The notes: a model not told the origin generated them from the letters alone. 7,612 nt of DNA from an uncultured Bacilli bacterium (GCA_947624315.1 CANQJU010000050.1:1-7612), one strand, 5' to 3'; positions 1-5,600 are shown, numbered from the stretch's first letter. Numbers and translations: made by a program.

Positions 1-21
1 CCCTAATTTAGGGCGTTTTTT
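1..21 (+). terminator. Intrinsic terminator, possibly cut by the window edge
   Basis: A CCCTA/TAGGG inverted repeat is followed by CG and a run of six T. It looks like the end of a transcript starting outside the window. It lies only about 14 bases before the tRNA-Gln, which leaves no room for a full promoter between them. The tRNA is therefore either read through from upstream or has a promoter overlapping this hairpin. Confidence 0.6.
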
Positions 22-34
22 ATTCCATTATCTT

Positions 35-109
35 AGGGTTATAGCCAAGTGGTAAGGCAACAGGTTCTGACCCTGTCATTCGTAGGTTCGAATCCTACTA
101 ACCCTGCCA
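35..109 (+). tRNA. tRNA-Gln, anticodon CUG, CCA encoded
   Basis: A full cloverleaf can be drawn. The acceptor stem is 35-41/99-105, the D stem 44-46/56-58, and the anticodon stem 60-64/72-76. The seven-base loop TTCTGAC places CTG at 67-69. The variable region has five bases, the T arm is 82-98 with TTCGAAT in its loop, the discriminator is G106, and CCA is encoded at 107-109. Anticodon CUG reads the codon CAG, so this is a glutamine tRNA, and the body resembles other bacterial tRNA-Gln genes. The first acceptor pair is A35-T105 (A1-U72), whereas bacterial tRNA-Gln normally carries U1-A72. No convincing terminator follows; 110-190 is AT-rich and without clear signals. Confidence 0.95.
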
Positions 110-191
110 TTATGTATATTTTAACACATTTTAGTTTAAGCTTCTATAAAATTTCAAATTATTGTTTTATAACTTATAAAAAGTAGAAACA

Positions 192-237
192 TAACCCATT
201 GTAACCTATTGACAAATAGGTTATAATAGGTTATAAT
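192..237 (+). promoter_or_regulatory. Consensus promoter inside a four-half-site operator
   Basis: TTGACA at 209-214 and TATAAT at 232-237 are separated by exactly 17 bases, a perfect sigma-A promoter. It is overlaid by four 10-base units. TAACCCATTG (192) and TAACCTATTG (202) run one way, and AATAGGTTAT (215) and AATAGGTTAT (225) are their inverse. The two inner units form a perfect 9-bp inverted repeat around a 4-base centre. Transcription would start near 243-245, so the ATG at 240 lies upstream of or at the 5' end, and the start at 264 is favoured. The arrangement looks like a repressor-binding site covering both promoter boxes; the binding protein is unknown. Confidence 0.8.
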
Positions 238-263
238 AAATGCAAAGAAACGGAGACACTTAT

Positions 264-1970
264 ATGTCAGATATAGAAGCAAGAATAAATGAACTTGAAA
301 AAGAAATTGCTAAACTTCCTATTGGATATATATCCAAAAAAGTTATTAATGGAAAAACACGCTATTATCAACAATGGATAGAAAGTGGTAAGGTCAAAAG
401 TAAGTATATTCGTGATGATGAATTTGACGAGATTAATGCGGCAATTAAGAGAAAAAAAACTTTACAGGTTGAATTAAAAAGTCTTCAAAAGAAAATATTA
501 AAACCTAAAAATTATTTATCAGAGTTTTCGGATTATGAAACAAATGTATTAACTGGAAATGCACTTGTGTCTGGATGCCAACAAGTGCAAGATTTTCAAA
601 AGCGAGATTGTTTTGAACAACTTGAAAAATATTTATATGGAAATAGTTTTGGTAAGGTTTGTATCATATGCGGATTGAGACGAACTGGAAAGACCACTAT
701 GCTTTTTCAAGCAATATCAAGTTTGCCAATTGATAAAACCGTATATATCAAAATGCTTACAACTGATACAATATCTACTTTGAATCGTGATCTTAAAAAA
801 CTTGTAGCGCAAGGATATAAATATGTTTTCCTTGATGAAGTGACATTACTTGAAGATTTTATTGATTCGGCTGCCCTTTTTTCAGATATTTATGCAATGC
901 AGGGAATAAAAATTGTTATGTCTGGCACAGATTCTCTTGGATTCTGGTTTGCTGAGCACGAGGAATTGTATGATAGAGCTATTACAATTCATACAACATT
1001 TATACCATTTCGTGAGCATGCAAGATTACTTGGCATTCATGATATTGATGAATATATTCGCTATGGTGGAACTTTAAGAGCAGGTGAGATTGATTTCGAT
1101 AATCCTGAATTAAATGTGGAAGAAGCGTCTTTTCGTGATGATGAATCTACTAGAAGATATATTGATACAGCAATTTGCAAAAATATTCAACATAGTCTTG
1201 CATGTTGTGAGGGTGGAAGTCATTTTAGACATTTGATCGATTTGTATGAAGCTGGAGAACTTACGAATGCAATCAATAGGATTATCGAGAGCATGAATAA
1301 AAGTTTTCTTATAAGCATTGTTGAAAGAAGATTCCGTTCAAGTGATTTAGGTAATACAAGAAATAATCTTCGTAAAGAAACAGATCCAAATAAACAAAGC
1401 AATGTGCTTGAAAATATTGATGAATACGAAGTACTTAAGCGCATGAAAGCTATATTAGATATAAAAGAAAAAGACGAAAGAACTTTTAAAATAACTCCTG
1501 CACACATGATAGAGATTAAAGAATATCTTCGAGCACTTGATTTAATAGTTGATTGTCCAATGCGAACACTTTTAACAAGCGAACCAATCGAGTATGTTTT
1601 GTTCACACAACCTGGCATGAGATATTGCCAAGCACAAGCCTTAATCTATTCACTTACAAAAGATCCTGTTTTTAGAGAAATAAGTGAACGTGAAATCAAA
1701 ATTGTTACCGAAAGATTGTTAGATGATGTCAAAGGTAGAATGATGGAAGATATCATTCTTCTTGAATGTGTTAAGGTGGCAAAAAAGCACCAAAAAATAT
1801 TTAAACTAATGTTTGATCATGGTGAATTTGATATGGTAATCTATGATTCTAATTTAAATACATGCGCAATTTATGAGATTAAACATAGTGATAAAGTTGT
1901 TGAACAACAATATCAACATTTGCGTGAACAAGAATTATGTCGCCAAACTGAAAGTGTATTTGGTAGGTAA
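264..1970 (+). CDS. AAA_14-type ATPase with PD-(D/E)XK-like C-terminus
   Basis: This is a 568-residue P-loop ATPase. An N-terminal module at about 1-80 (LPIGYISKK, YYQQW, GKVKSKYI) resembles a DUF6788-like domain seen in clostridial accessory proteins. The AAA core has Walker A GLRRTGKTT at 137-145, Walker B YVFLDE at 187-192 and a sensor-like SGTDS at 220-224. A winged-helix-like region probably covers about 420-480. The C-terminus (DUF4143-like) carries GRMMEDIILLE at 491-501, EFD at 521-523 and YEIK at 537-540, consistent with a PD-(D/E)XK nuclease fold. Such proteins are accessory ATPases of poorly known role, often suspected in defence or mobile DNA; activity here is inferred. The ATG at 264 is chosen because GGAG lies 8 bases upstream and the promoter's predicted start is near 243; the in-frame ATG at 240 has no ribosome site. 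The frame stops early at 1970 while the expected tail continues in another frame. Arginine codons CGT, CGA and CGC are more frequent than in the genes downstream. Confidence 0.85.
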   Translation: MSDIEARINELEKEIAKLPIGYISKKVINGKTRYYQQWIESGKVKSKYIRDDEFDEINAAIKRKKTLQVELKSLQKKILKPKNYLSEFSDYETNVLTGNALVSGCQQVQDFQKRDCFEQLEKYLYGNSFGKVCIICGLRRTGKTTMLFQAISSLPIDKTVYIKMLTTDTISTLNRDLKKLVAQGYKYVFLDEVTLLEDFIDSAALFSDIYAMQGIKIVMSGTDSLGFWFAEHEELYDRAITIHTTFIPFREHARLLGIHDIDEYIRYGGTLRAGEIDFDNPELNVEEASFRDDESTRRYIDTAICKNIQHSLACCEGGSHFRHLIDLYEAGELTNAINRIIESMNKSFLISIVERRFRSSDLGNTRNNLRKETDPNKQSNVLENIDEYEVLKRMKAILDIKEKDERTFKITPAHMIEIKEYLRALDLIVDCPMRTLLTSEPIEYVLFTQPGMRYCQAQALIYSLTKDPVFREISEREIKIVTERLLDDVKGRMMEDIILLECVKVAKKHQKIFKLMFDHGEFDMVIYDSNLNTCAIYEIKHSDKVVEQQYQHLREQELCRQTESVFGR

Positions 1971-2055
1971 ATCAAATAGCACTCTTTCTGATATTAAATA
2001 TCAAAACGCTGCAGAGTTTTTACAGAAATTACCAGATTCTATAAATGTTAACTAA
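1951..2055 (+). pseudogene. Out-of-frame C-terminal tail of the AAA_14 ATPase
   Basis: In the frame starting at 1951 the translation begins KVYLVGKSNS and continues to IKYQNAAEFLQKLPDS, ending with TAA at 2053-2055. This matches the usual last segment of the DUF4143-type ATPases (a hydrophobic strand, then I-x-Y-x-N-x-x-E-[FY]-L), which in relatives follows the QTE-x-x-FG motif directly. Here QTESVFGR ends in a stop in one frame and the rest lies one base forward. A single-base or short indel around 1945-1968 would explain it; a programmed +1 shift at AGG TAA is possible but less likely. The longer open frame from 1873 has no ribosome site and mostly overlaps the ATPase, so this is not a separate gene. 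Confidence 0.6.
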
Positions 2056-2063
2056 AGAAAATA

Positions 2064-2092
2064 TTGACATTTTAAATTTTAAATAATATAAT
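2064..2092 (+). promoter_or_regulatory. Perfect consensus promoter of the ncRNA
   Basis: TTGACA at 2064-2069 and TATAAT at 2087-2092 are 17 bases apart, all positions matching sigma-A consensus. It begins nine bases after the end of the ATPase tail. The expected start is about 2097-2099. No plausible start codon with a ribosome site follows before the terminator at 2228, so the promoter appears to serve a non-coding RNA. Confidence 0.8.
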
Positions 2093-2096
2093 ATTA

Positions 2097-2249
2097 GCGA
2101 TGAATGAGAATTCATTGGTCAACTAGCCGCCTAAGCACTAGAGGCCTGTTGAGTGCCAAAACCTCAACGCACAAATATTTGTGTTGGCGCCCTTGTTAAC
2201 ATTCTTGTTAACTTGCTTGGCGTATATGGTCCAATATGGACCTTTTTTT
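2097..2249 (+). ncRNA. Structured ncRNA of unrecognised family, ~153 nt
   Basis: The segment between a perfect promoter and an intrinsic terminator is much richer in GC than its surroundings: 53 of 120 bases at 2101-2220, against 21 of 140 at 2251-2390. It folds by eye into defined elements. P1 is 2098-2105/2110-2117 with a GAGA (GNRA) tetraloop. P2 is 2117-2120/2143-2146 plus CTAG/CTAG (2123-2126/2138-2141), with an 11-base loop. That loop's CGCC(T)AAGC (2128-2136) is complementary to GCTTGGCG (2215-2222), giving a possible long-range pseudoknot. P3 is GTTGAG/CTCAAC (2148-2153/2163-2168), whose loop TGCCAA (2154-2159) can pair with TTGGCG (2184-2189) across a CACAA/TTGTG hairpin (2170-2183). 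P4 is GTTAAC/GTTAAC (2195-2212). It does not look like 6S RNA, SRP RNA, tmRNA, RNase P RNA or a riboswitch I recognise. It could be a free-standing small RNA or a leader for the gene at 2395. Confidence 0.65.
2228..2249 (+). terminator. Intrinsic terminator of the ncRNA
   Basis: GGTCC (2228-2232) and GGACC (2238-2242) pair around AATAT and are followed by seven T. There is no terminator between the ATPase gene and here, so ATPase transcripts would also end at this point. Confidence 0.85.
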
Positions 2250-2269
2250 ATTGTGCTTTATTAAGGTTA

Positions 2270-2299
2270 TTAACTATTCTTAAAGTATTTAGCTATAAT
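2270..2299 (+). promoter_or_regulatory. Possible promoter for the DUF2383-like gene
   Basis: TATAAT lies at 2294-2299, with a weak -35 TTAACT at 2270-2275 and an 18-base spacer. A second TATAAT at 2333-2338 has no recognisable -35. The whole stretch 2250-2394 is about 15% GC and holds no gene. Confidence 0.35.
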
Positions 2300-2362
2300 A
2301 AAAATAGTAATAATAAAAGCATAACTTATTTTTATAATTTAATGAATAATTTTTTAACTTTT

Positions 2363-2377
2363 ACAAATAATATTTGT
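2363..2377. repeat. Short inverted repeat before the ribosome site
   Basis: ACAAATA and TATTTGT form 7-base arms around a single A, ending four bases before the AAGGAG ribosome site of the gene at 2395. It could be a small operator or an RNA hairpin touching translation. In DNA this AT-rich chance is a fair explanation. Confidence 0.35.
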
Positions 2378-2394
2378 ATTAAAGGAGTTTTAAA

Positions 2395-2829
2395 ATGATT
2401 GAATCAGATACAATTAAATTATTAAGAGAATGCGATGCAGGTATAAAAATGGGTGTTTCCTCAATTGATGATGTTTTAGATTATGTTCGCGATGATCAAT
2501 TTAGAAAATGTTTAGACAAATGTAAAGATGAACATGAGAAGTTAAAGGATGAAATTCAAATCTTATTAGATAAATATCATGATGATGGTAAAAACCCTAA
2601 TGCAATGGCTAAAAGTATGTCACAGGTTAAAACGAGTATGAAACTTATGATGAAAGAATCAGATGAGACAATTGCTGATTTGATGACTGATGGATGTAAT
2701 ATGGGAGTGAAATCTCTTAACAAATATTTAAACAAGTATAAGGCTGCTGATGAAGTTTCTAAAGATATTACTAAAAGATTAATTAATTTAGAAACTGATT
2801 TAACAATTGATATACGTCCATATTTATAA
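2395..2829 (+). CDS. DUF2383-like / ferritin-like four-helix protein
   Basis: A 144-residue soluble, all-helical, charged protein with no signal peptide or membrane segment. The helix-rich pattern, length and motifs D-E-H-E-K-L (45-50) and ADLMTDGCNMGVKSLN (94-109) match a small Firmicute family that I associate with DUF2383/YciE-type ferritin-like bundles. Acidic and His residues inside the helices could bind metal, but no complete ferroxidase site is evident and the function is not known. AAGGAG at 2382-2387 sits seven bases before the ATG, which supports this start. The gene stands alone: a weak promoter and the ncRNA lie upstream and a strong terminator follows directly. An alternative is a stress- or spore-associated helical protein; family membership is moderately sure, role is not. 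Confidence 0.8.
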   Translation: MIESDTIKLLRECDAGIKMGVSSIDDVLDYVRDDQFRKCLDKCKDEHEKLKDEIQILLDKYHDDGKNPNAMAKSMSQVKTSMKLMMKESDETIADLMTDGCNMGVKSLNKYLNKYKAADEVSKDITKRLINLETDLTIDIRPYL

Positions 2830-2830
2830 T

Positions 2831-2860
2831 AAGTTATTGATGTTTTCAATAACTTTTTTT
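2831..2860 (+). terminator. Intrinsic terminator after the DUF2383-like gene
   Basis: A perfect 10-bp stem AAGTTATTGA (2831-2840) / TCAATAACTT (2846-2855) with a TGTTT loop is followed by T's. It begins two bases after the stop codon. Confidence 0.85.
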
Positions 2861-2868
2861 AATTTGTA

Positions 2869-2877
2869 TGTTATAAT
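2869..2877 (+). promoter_or_regulatory. Extended -10 promoter of the PhzF gene
   Basis: TGTTATAAT is a TGn-TATAAT extended -10. Its -35 region would fall inside the terminator hairpin just upstream and is poor. Transcription would start near 2884, so the leader is only about 13 bases and begins at the AGGAGG ribosome site. Confidence 0.65.
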
Positions 2878-2896
2878 TATTATAGGAGGTATCAAA

Positions 2897-3679
2897 ATGA
2901 GACAATATATTGTTGATGCATTTACTGATAAAGTCTTTGGAGGAAATCCTGCTGCTGTTTGTGTGCTTGATAAATGGTTAAGTGAAGAATTAATGCAAAA
3001 TATTGCTATGGAAAATAATTTATCAGAAACAGCCTTTGCTTTAAAAATGGATAACGAATATTATTTACGATGGTTTACACCTGGTGGTGAAGTTGATTTG
3101 TGTGGACATGCTACATTAGCTACAGGATATGTTATTTTAAATTATTATGAAAAAAATCAAAATGAAGTAATATTTAATACTTTAAGTGGTAAATTAAAAG
3201 TTGAAAAAGATAAGGAAATGTATAAAATGGAGTTTCCTGCTTATCAATTGCATGAAGTACCAGTAACAAAAGAAATGGAAGAAGCTTTTGGATATAAACC
3301 TATAAGAGCAATGATGGGACGTGATTTAGTTTGTGAATTTGCAAGTGAAGATATAATTAAAAAAATGAATCCTGATAGTAACAAACTAATGAAACTTGAG
3401 GGTTTGCTTCAACATGCAACAGCTTTGGGTAAAAAATATGATATAGTTTCAAGAACTTTTGCTCCAAAACTAAAAATAAAAGAAGATCCTGTATGTGGAT
3501 CCGGTCATTGTCATTTAATTCCATATTGGTCAAAAACTTTAGGAAATAATATAACTGCATATCAAGCATCATCAAGAGGAGGAATTTTATATTGTGAATT
3601 AATAGGTGATAAAGTTTATTTAAGTGGAAATGCTGTTTTATATGCTATTTCTGAAGTTATGGTTGATACGTCAACATAA
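2897..3679 (+). CDS. PhzF family isomerase/epimerase
   Basis: A 260-residue cytosolic protein of the PhzF/YddE family, two related alpha/beta halves of the diaminopimelate-epimerase fold that carry out proton-shift isomerisations of small acids. Seen here are GNPAA (16-20), NLSETAF with the conserved catalytic Glu at 44, the FTPGGEVDLCGHAT block (60-73), and the second-half DPVCGSGHC block (187-195). All are typical and complete, so the enzyme is probably active; its substrate cannot be told. The open frame extends back to 2807, but that extra part is the preceding terminator and promoter read as protein. ATG 2897 has AGGAGG at 2884-2889, which fixes the start. It is monocistronic, with no phenazine genes nearby, so a phenazine role is not implied. 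Confidence 0.93.
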   Translation: MRQYIVDAFTDKVFGGNPAAVCVLDKWLSEELMQNIAMENNLSETAFALKMDNEYYLRWFTPGGEVDLCGHATLATGYVILNYYEKNQNEVIFNTLSGKLKVEKDKEMYKMEFPAYQLHEVPVTKEMEEAFGYKPIRAMMGRDLVCEFASEDIIKKMNPDSNKLMKLEGLLQHATALGKKYDIVSRTFAPKLKIKEDPVCGSGHCHLIPYWSKTLGNNITAYQASSRGGILYCELIGDKVYLSGNAVLYAISEVMVDTST

Positions 3680-3681
3680 TA

Positions 3682-3710
3682 AAAAAATGTCATTTTTTAA
3701 ATATTTTTTT
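3682..3710 (+). terminator. Weak AT-only terminator after PhzF
   Basis: AAAAAATG (3682-3689) and CATTTTTT (3691-3698) are complementary, and a second T tract follows at 3704-3710. The stem is almost all A-T with a tight loop, so it is a tentative terminator. Confidence 0.4.
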
Positions 3711-3730
3711 ATTAAAATTATTTTTATAAA

Positions 3731-3759
3731 TTGAGGAACAAAAAATAATATGTTATAAT
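3731..3759 (+). promoter_or_regulatory. Promoter of the DegV/FakB gene
   Basis: TTGAGG at 3731-3736 and TATAAT at 3754-3759 are 17 bases apart, with TG at 3751-3752 giving an extended -10. The start is expected near 3766, leaving a leader of about 68 bases, longer than those of its neighbours. Confidence 0.75.
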
Positions 3760-3783
3760 TTAGCATAAAAAATATTTATTTAG

Positions 3784-3799
3784 AATGAATATATTCATT
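3784..3799. repeat. Perfect 16-bp palindrome in the degV leader
   Basis: AATGAATATATTCATT is identical to its reverse complement. It lies about 18-33 bases downstream of the predicted transcription start and 34 bases before the ATG. A dimeric repressor acting as a roadblock is a reasonable reading; an RNA hairpin is the alternative. Confidence 0.5.
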
Positions 3800-3833
3800 A
3801 CTACTCGATTAATATTTATATTGGAGAAATATT

Positions 3834-4712
3834 ATGAAAAACAAAGTTAAAATAATTACTGATTCAAATTCAGGGATATTACAATCTGAAGCTGATGAAC
3901 TTGGTATATTTGTTATTCCTATGCCTTTTACTATTAATGAAAAAGAGTATTTAGAAGAAATAACATTGAATCAAAAAAGTTTTTACAAAATGTTAAAGGA
4001 TGATGTTGATATATCAACATCTCAACCATCACCATTTTATTTAGAAGAATTATGGACAAAACAATTAGAAGAAAATGAGGAAATTGTTTACATCCCTATG
4101 TCAAGTGGTTTAAGTGGCACATGTGAAATGGCCCAAAATTTATCTTTGAAATTCGATGATAAAGTTCAAGTTGTTGATAATTTGCGAATTTCCGTTACTC
4201 AAAAAGAATCAGTATTTGAAGCTATTGAATTAGTTAAAAGAGGCAAAAGTGCTAAAGAGATTAAAGAATATTTAGAAAGCACAAAGGATAAATCTTCTAT
4301 ATATATAATGCTTGAAACTTTAAAATATTTGAAAAAAGGTGGAAGAATTAAACCTGCTGCTGCAAATTTAGCTACAATGCTAAGAATCAAACCAATTTTG
4401 TCATCACGTGGTGATAAATTTGATTTGTTTGCTAAATCATTTTCTGTGGTTGTTGGAAAAAAGAAAATGATTCAAAAAATAAAAGAAGAATTAATGGATG
4501 AGTTTAAAGATGAATATGAGAGTGGAAGAATGACAGTTTCTGTTGCACATACTCAAAACTATGATAAAGCTTTACAATTTAAAGAAGAAATTGAAACAGA
4601 ACTACCAAAACTTAAGTTTCATTTTGTTGATGCTTTATCATTAAGTGTAAGCTGTCATATTGGCCCTGGGGCTTTGGCTATTGCCATTGCTGTTAATAAC
4701 TTTTTAGAATAG
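3834..4712 (+). CDS. DegV family fatty-acid-binding protein (FakB-like)
   Basis: A 292-residue cytosolic protein of the DegV/FakB family, which binds a fatty acid and, in well studied Firmicutes, presents it to the kinase FakA for phosphorylation to acyl-phosphate. The family marks are all present: TDSNS (9-13), STSQPSP (61-67), MSSGLSGT (89-96), YLKKGGRI (165-172), and SLSVSCHIGPGAL (269-281). By comparison with FakB, T62, S91/S94, R171 and H275 are the expected head-group contacts. GGAG at 3823-3826 lies seven bases before the ATG. It is monocistronic with a strong terminator overlapping the stop. An 83-aa relative of part of FakA is encoded two genes on, but no full FakA is in the window. 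DegV proteins are numerous per genome, so partner and lipid specificity are not decided. Confidence 0.93.
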   Translation: MKNKVKIITDSNSGILQSEADELGIFVIPMPFTINEKEYLEEITLNQKSFYKMLKDDVDISTSQPSPFYLEELWTKQLEENEEIVYIPMSSGLSGTCEMAQNLSLKFDDKVQVVDNLRISVTQKESVFEAIELVKRGKSAKEIKEYLESTKDKSSIYIMLETLKYLKKGGRIKPAAANLATMLRIKPILSSRGDKFDLFAKSFSVVVGKKKMIQKIKEELMDEFKDEYESGRMTVSVAHTQNYDKALQFKEEIETELPKLKFHFVDALSLSVSCHIGPGALAIAIAVNNFLE

Positions 4713-4733
4713 ATGCCTTATGGCATCTTTTTT
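4711..4733 (+). terminator. Intrinsic terminator overlapping the degV stop
   Basis: AGATGCC (4711-4717) and GGCATCT (4722-4728) pair around TTAT and six T close the tract. The first stem bases are part of the TAG stop codon. Confidence 0.9.
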
Positions 4734-4745
4734 AATGCTAATTAA

Positions 4746-4774
4746 TAGCCAATTATTTTATTATATGTTATAAT
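4746..4774 (+). promoter_or_regulatory. Promoter of exoA
   Basis: TGTTATAAT (TG 4766-4767, TATAAT 4769-4774) is an extended -10. A modest -35 TAGCCA lies at 4746-4751, 17 bases upstream. The start would be near 4781, very close to the GGAGG ribosome site. Confidence 0.6.
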
Positions 4775-4793
4775 TATTAAAAATGGAGGAATT

Positions 4794-5546
4794 ATGAAGA
4801 TTATTTCATGGAATGTAGCTGGACTTAGAGCTTGTTTAAAAAAGGGATTAATTGAATTTTTTGAAAAAGAAGATGCTGATATTTTTTGTATCCAAGAAAG
4901 TAAATTGACCATGGAACAAAATACTTTTCATCCTCAAGGATATTCAGAATATCTTTTTCCAGCAATCAAAAAAGGTTATTCAGGAACATTAATATATTCT
5001 AAAGTTACACCACTAAGCGTTAAATATGGAATTGATGATATTGAATATGATAGTGAAGGAAGAACAATAACTTTAGAGTTTACTGATTTTTATTTGGTAA
5101 ATGTTTATGTTCCCAATATAAAAAGAGATTTGAGTCGAATGGAATCACGAATGCGATTTGAAGATTTATTTAGAAATTATCTATTATCTTTAAAAAAGAA
5201 GAAAAATGTTGTTGTATGTGGTGATTTTAATGTGGCTCATGAAGAAATTGATATAAAGAATTATAAGGCTAATATAGGTAATGCCGGTTTCACTTATGAA
5301 GAACGAGGAAAAATGACTGAACTTCTTCAAGCAGGTTTCGTTGATAGTTATCGATATTTTAATCCTAATACTATTGGATATACTTGGTGGAGTTATATTG
5401 GTAATGCTAGGATAAAAGATATTGGCTGGAGAATAGATTATTTTATAGTTAATGAAGATTTTCTAAAACATATAAATGAAACTTTAATATATAAAGATAT
5501 TTATGGAAGTGATCACTGTCCAATAGGTTTAATAATTAATCTTTAA
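4794..5546 (+). CDS. exoA: Exodeoxyribonuclease III
   Basis: A 250-residue apurinic/apyrimidinic endonuclease and 3'-5' exonuclease of the exonuclease III (Xth/ExoA) family, acting in base-excision repair in the cytoplasm. The metal- and phosphate-binding set is complete: SWNVAGLRA with N7, IQESK with E35, NVYVPN with Y105, GDFNVAH with D144 and N146, YTWWSY and GWRIDYF in the C-terminal third, and the catalytic GSDHCP with D240 and H241. The length is normal for the family. GGAGG at 4785-4789 is placed just before the ATG, and the protein starts exactly where the family's MKIISWN begins. It has its own promoter, and the next gene follows 54 bases on with another promoter and no clear terminator between, so some read-through is likely. 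Confidence 0.97.
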   Translation: MKIISWNVAGLRACLKKGLIEFFEKEDADIFCIQESKLTMEQNTFHPQGYSEYLFPAIKKGYSGTLIYSKVTPLSVKYGIDDIEYDSEGRTITLEFTDFYLVNVYVPNIKRDLSRMESRMRFEDLFRNYLLSLKKKKNVVVCGDFNVAHEEIDIKNYKANIGNAGFTYEERGKMTELLQAGFVDSYRYFNPNTIGYTWWSYIGNARIKDIGWRIDYFIVNEDFLKHINETLIYKDIYGSDHCPIGLIINL

Positions 5547-5548
5547 TC

Positions 5549-5577
5549 TTGATTAAATATAATAAAAATAGTATAAT
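5549..5577 (+). promoter_or_regulatory. Promoter of the FakA-like small gene
   Basis: TTGATT (5549-5554) and TATAAT (5572-5577) are separated by 17 bases. The box begins two bases after the exoA stop. Transcription would start near 5583, before an AAAGGAG ribosome site. Confidence 0.7.
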
Positions 5578-5600
5578 AAAAATATATAAAGGAGAATTTT

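Noticed and set aside
165..181. TTTTATA/TATAAAA inverted repeat as terminator of tRNA-Gln
   Set aside because: The stem is A-T only and is followed by AAG with no T tract, so it does not meet the terminator pattern.
1220..1618. 132-residue open frame on the minus strand within the ATPase gene
   Set aside because: Shadow of the real gene: no ribosome site and no family resemblance. The same holds for the minus-strand frames at 2577-2849, 3357-3575, 4199-4390 and 6007-6339.
1873..2055. Separate 60-residue protein
   Set aside because: Most of it overlaps the ATPase in another frame with no ribosome site; only its last part is meaningful, as the displaced ATPase tail.
35..2055. Integrated element with attachment-site repeats at tRNA-Gln
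   Set aside because: No second copy of the tRNA 3' end and no integrase gene is seen in the window.
2097..2249. ZTP (pfl) riboswitch, because GCCGCCTAAGC resembles the ZTP GCCGCCTGGGC element
   Set aside because: The element is near the 5' end here, not just before the terminator, the central GG is changed to AA, and the other conserved ZTP segment is not present.
2153..2398. 81-residue open frame on + over the ncRNA and its terminator
   Set aside because: It has no ribosome site, runs through the terminator hairpin, is low-complexity after that, and its sequence follows RNA structure.
2097..2829. Type III toxin-antitoxin system (pseudoknotted RNA plus terminator plus protein gene)
   Set aside because: There is no array of ~36-base antitoxin repeats, and the downstream protein is an all-helical DUF2383-like bundle, not a ToxN-type endoribonuclease.
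2807..2896. N-terminal hydrophobic extension of the PhzF protein (possible signal peptide)
   Set aside because: It is the preceding terminator and the promoter read as protein; AGGAGG at 2884 and the family start both point to 2897.
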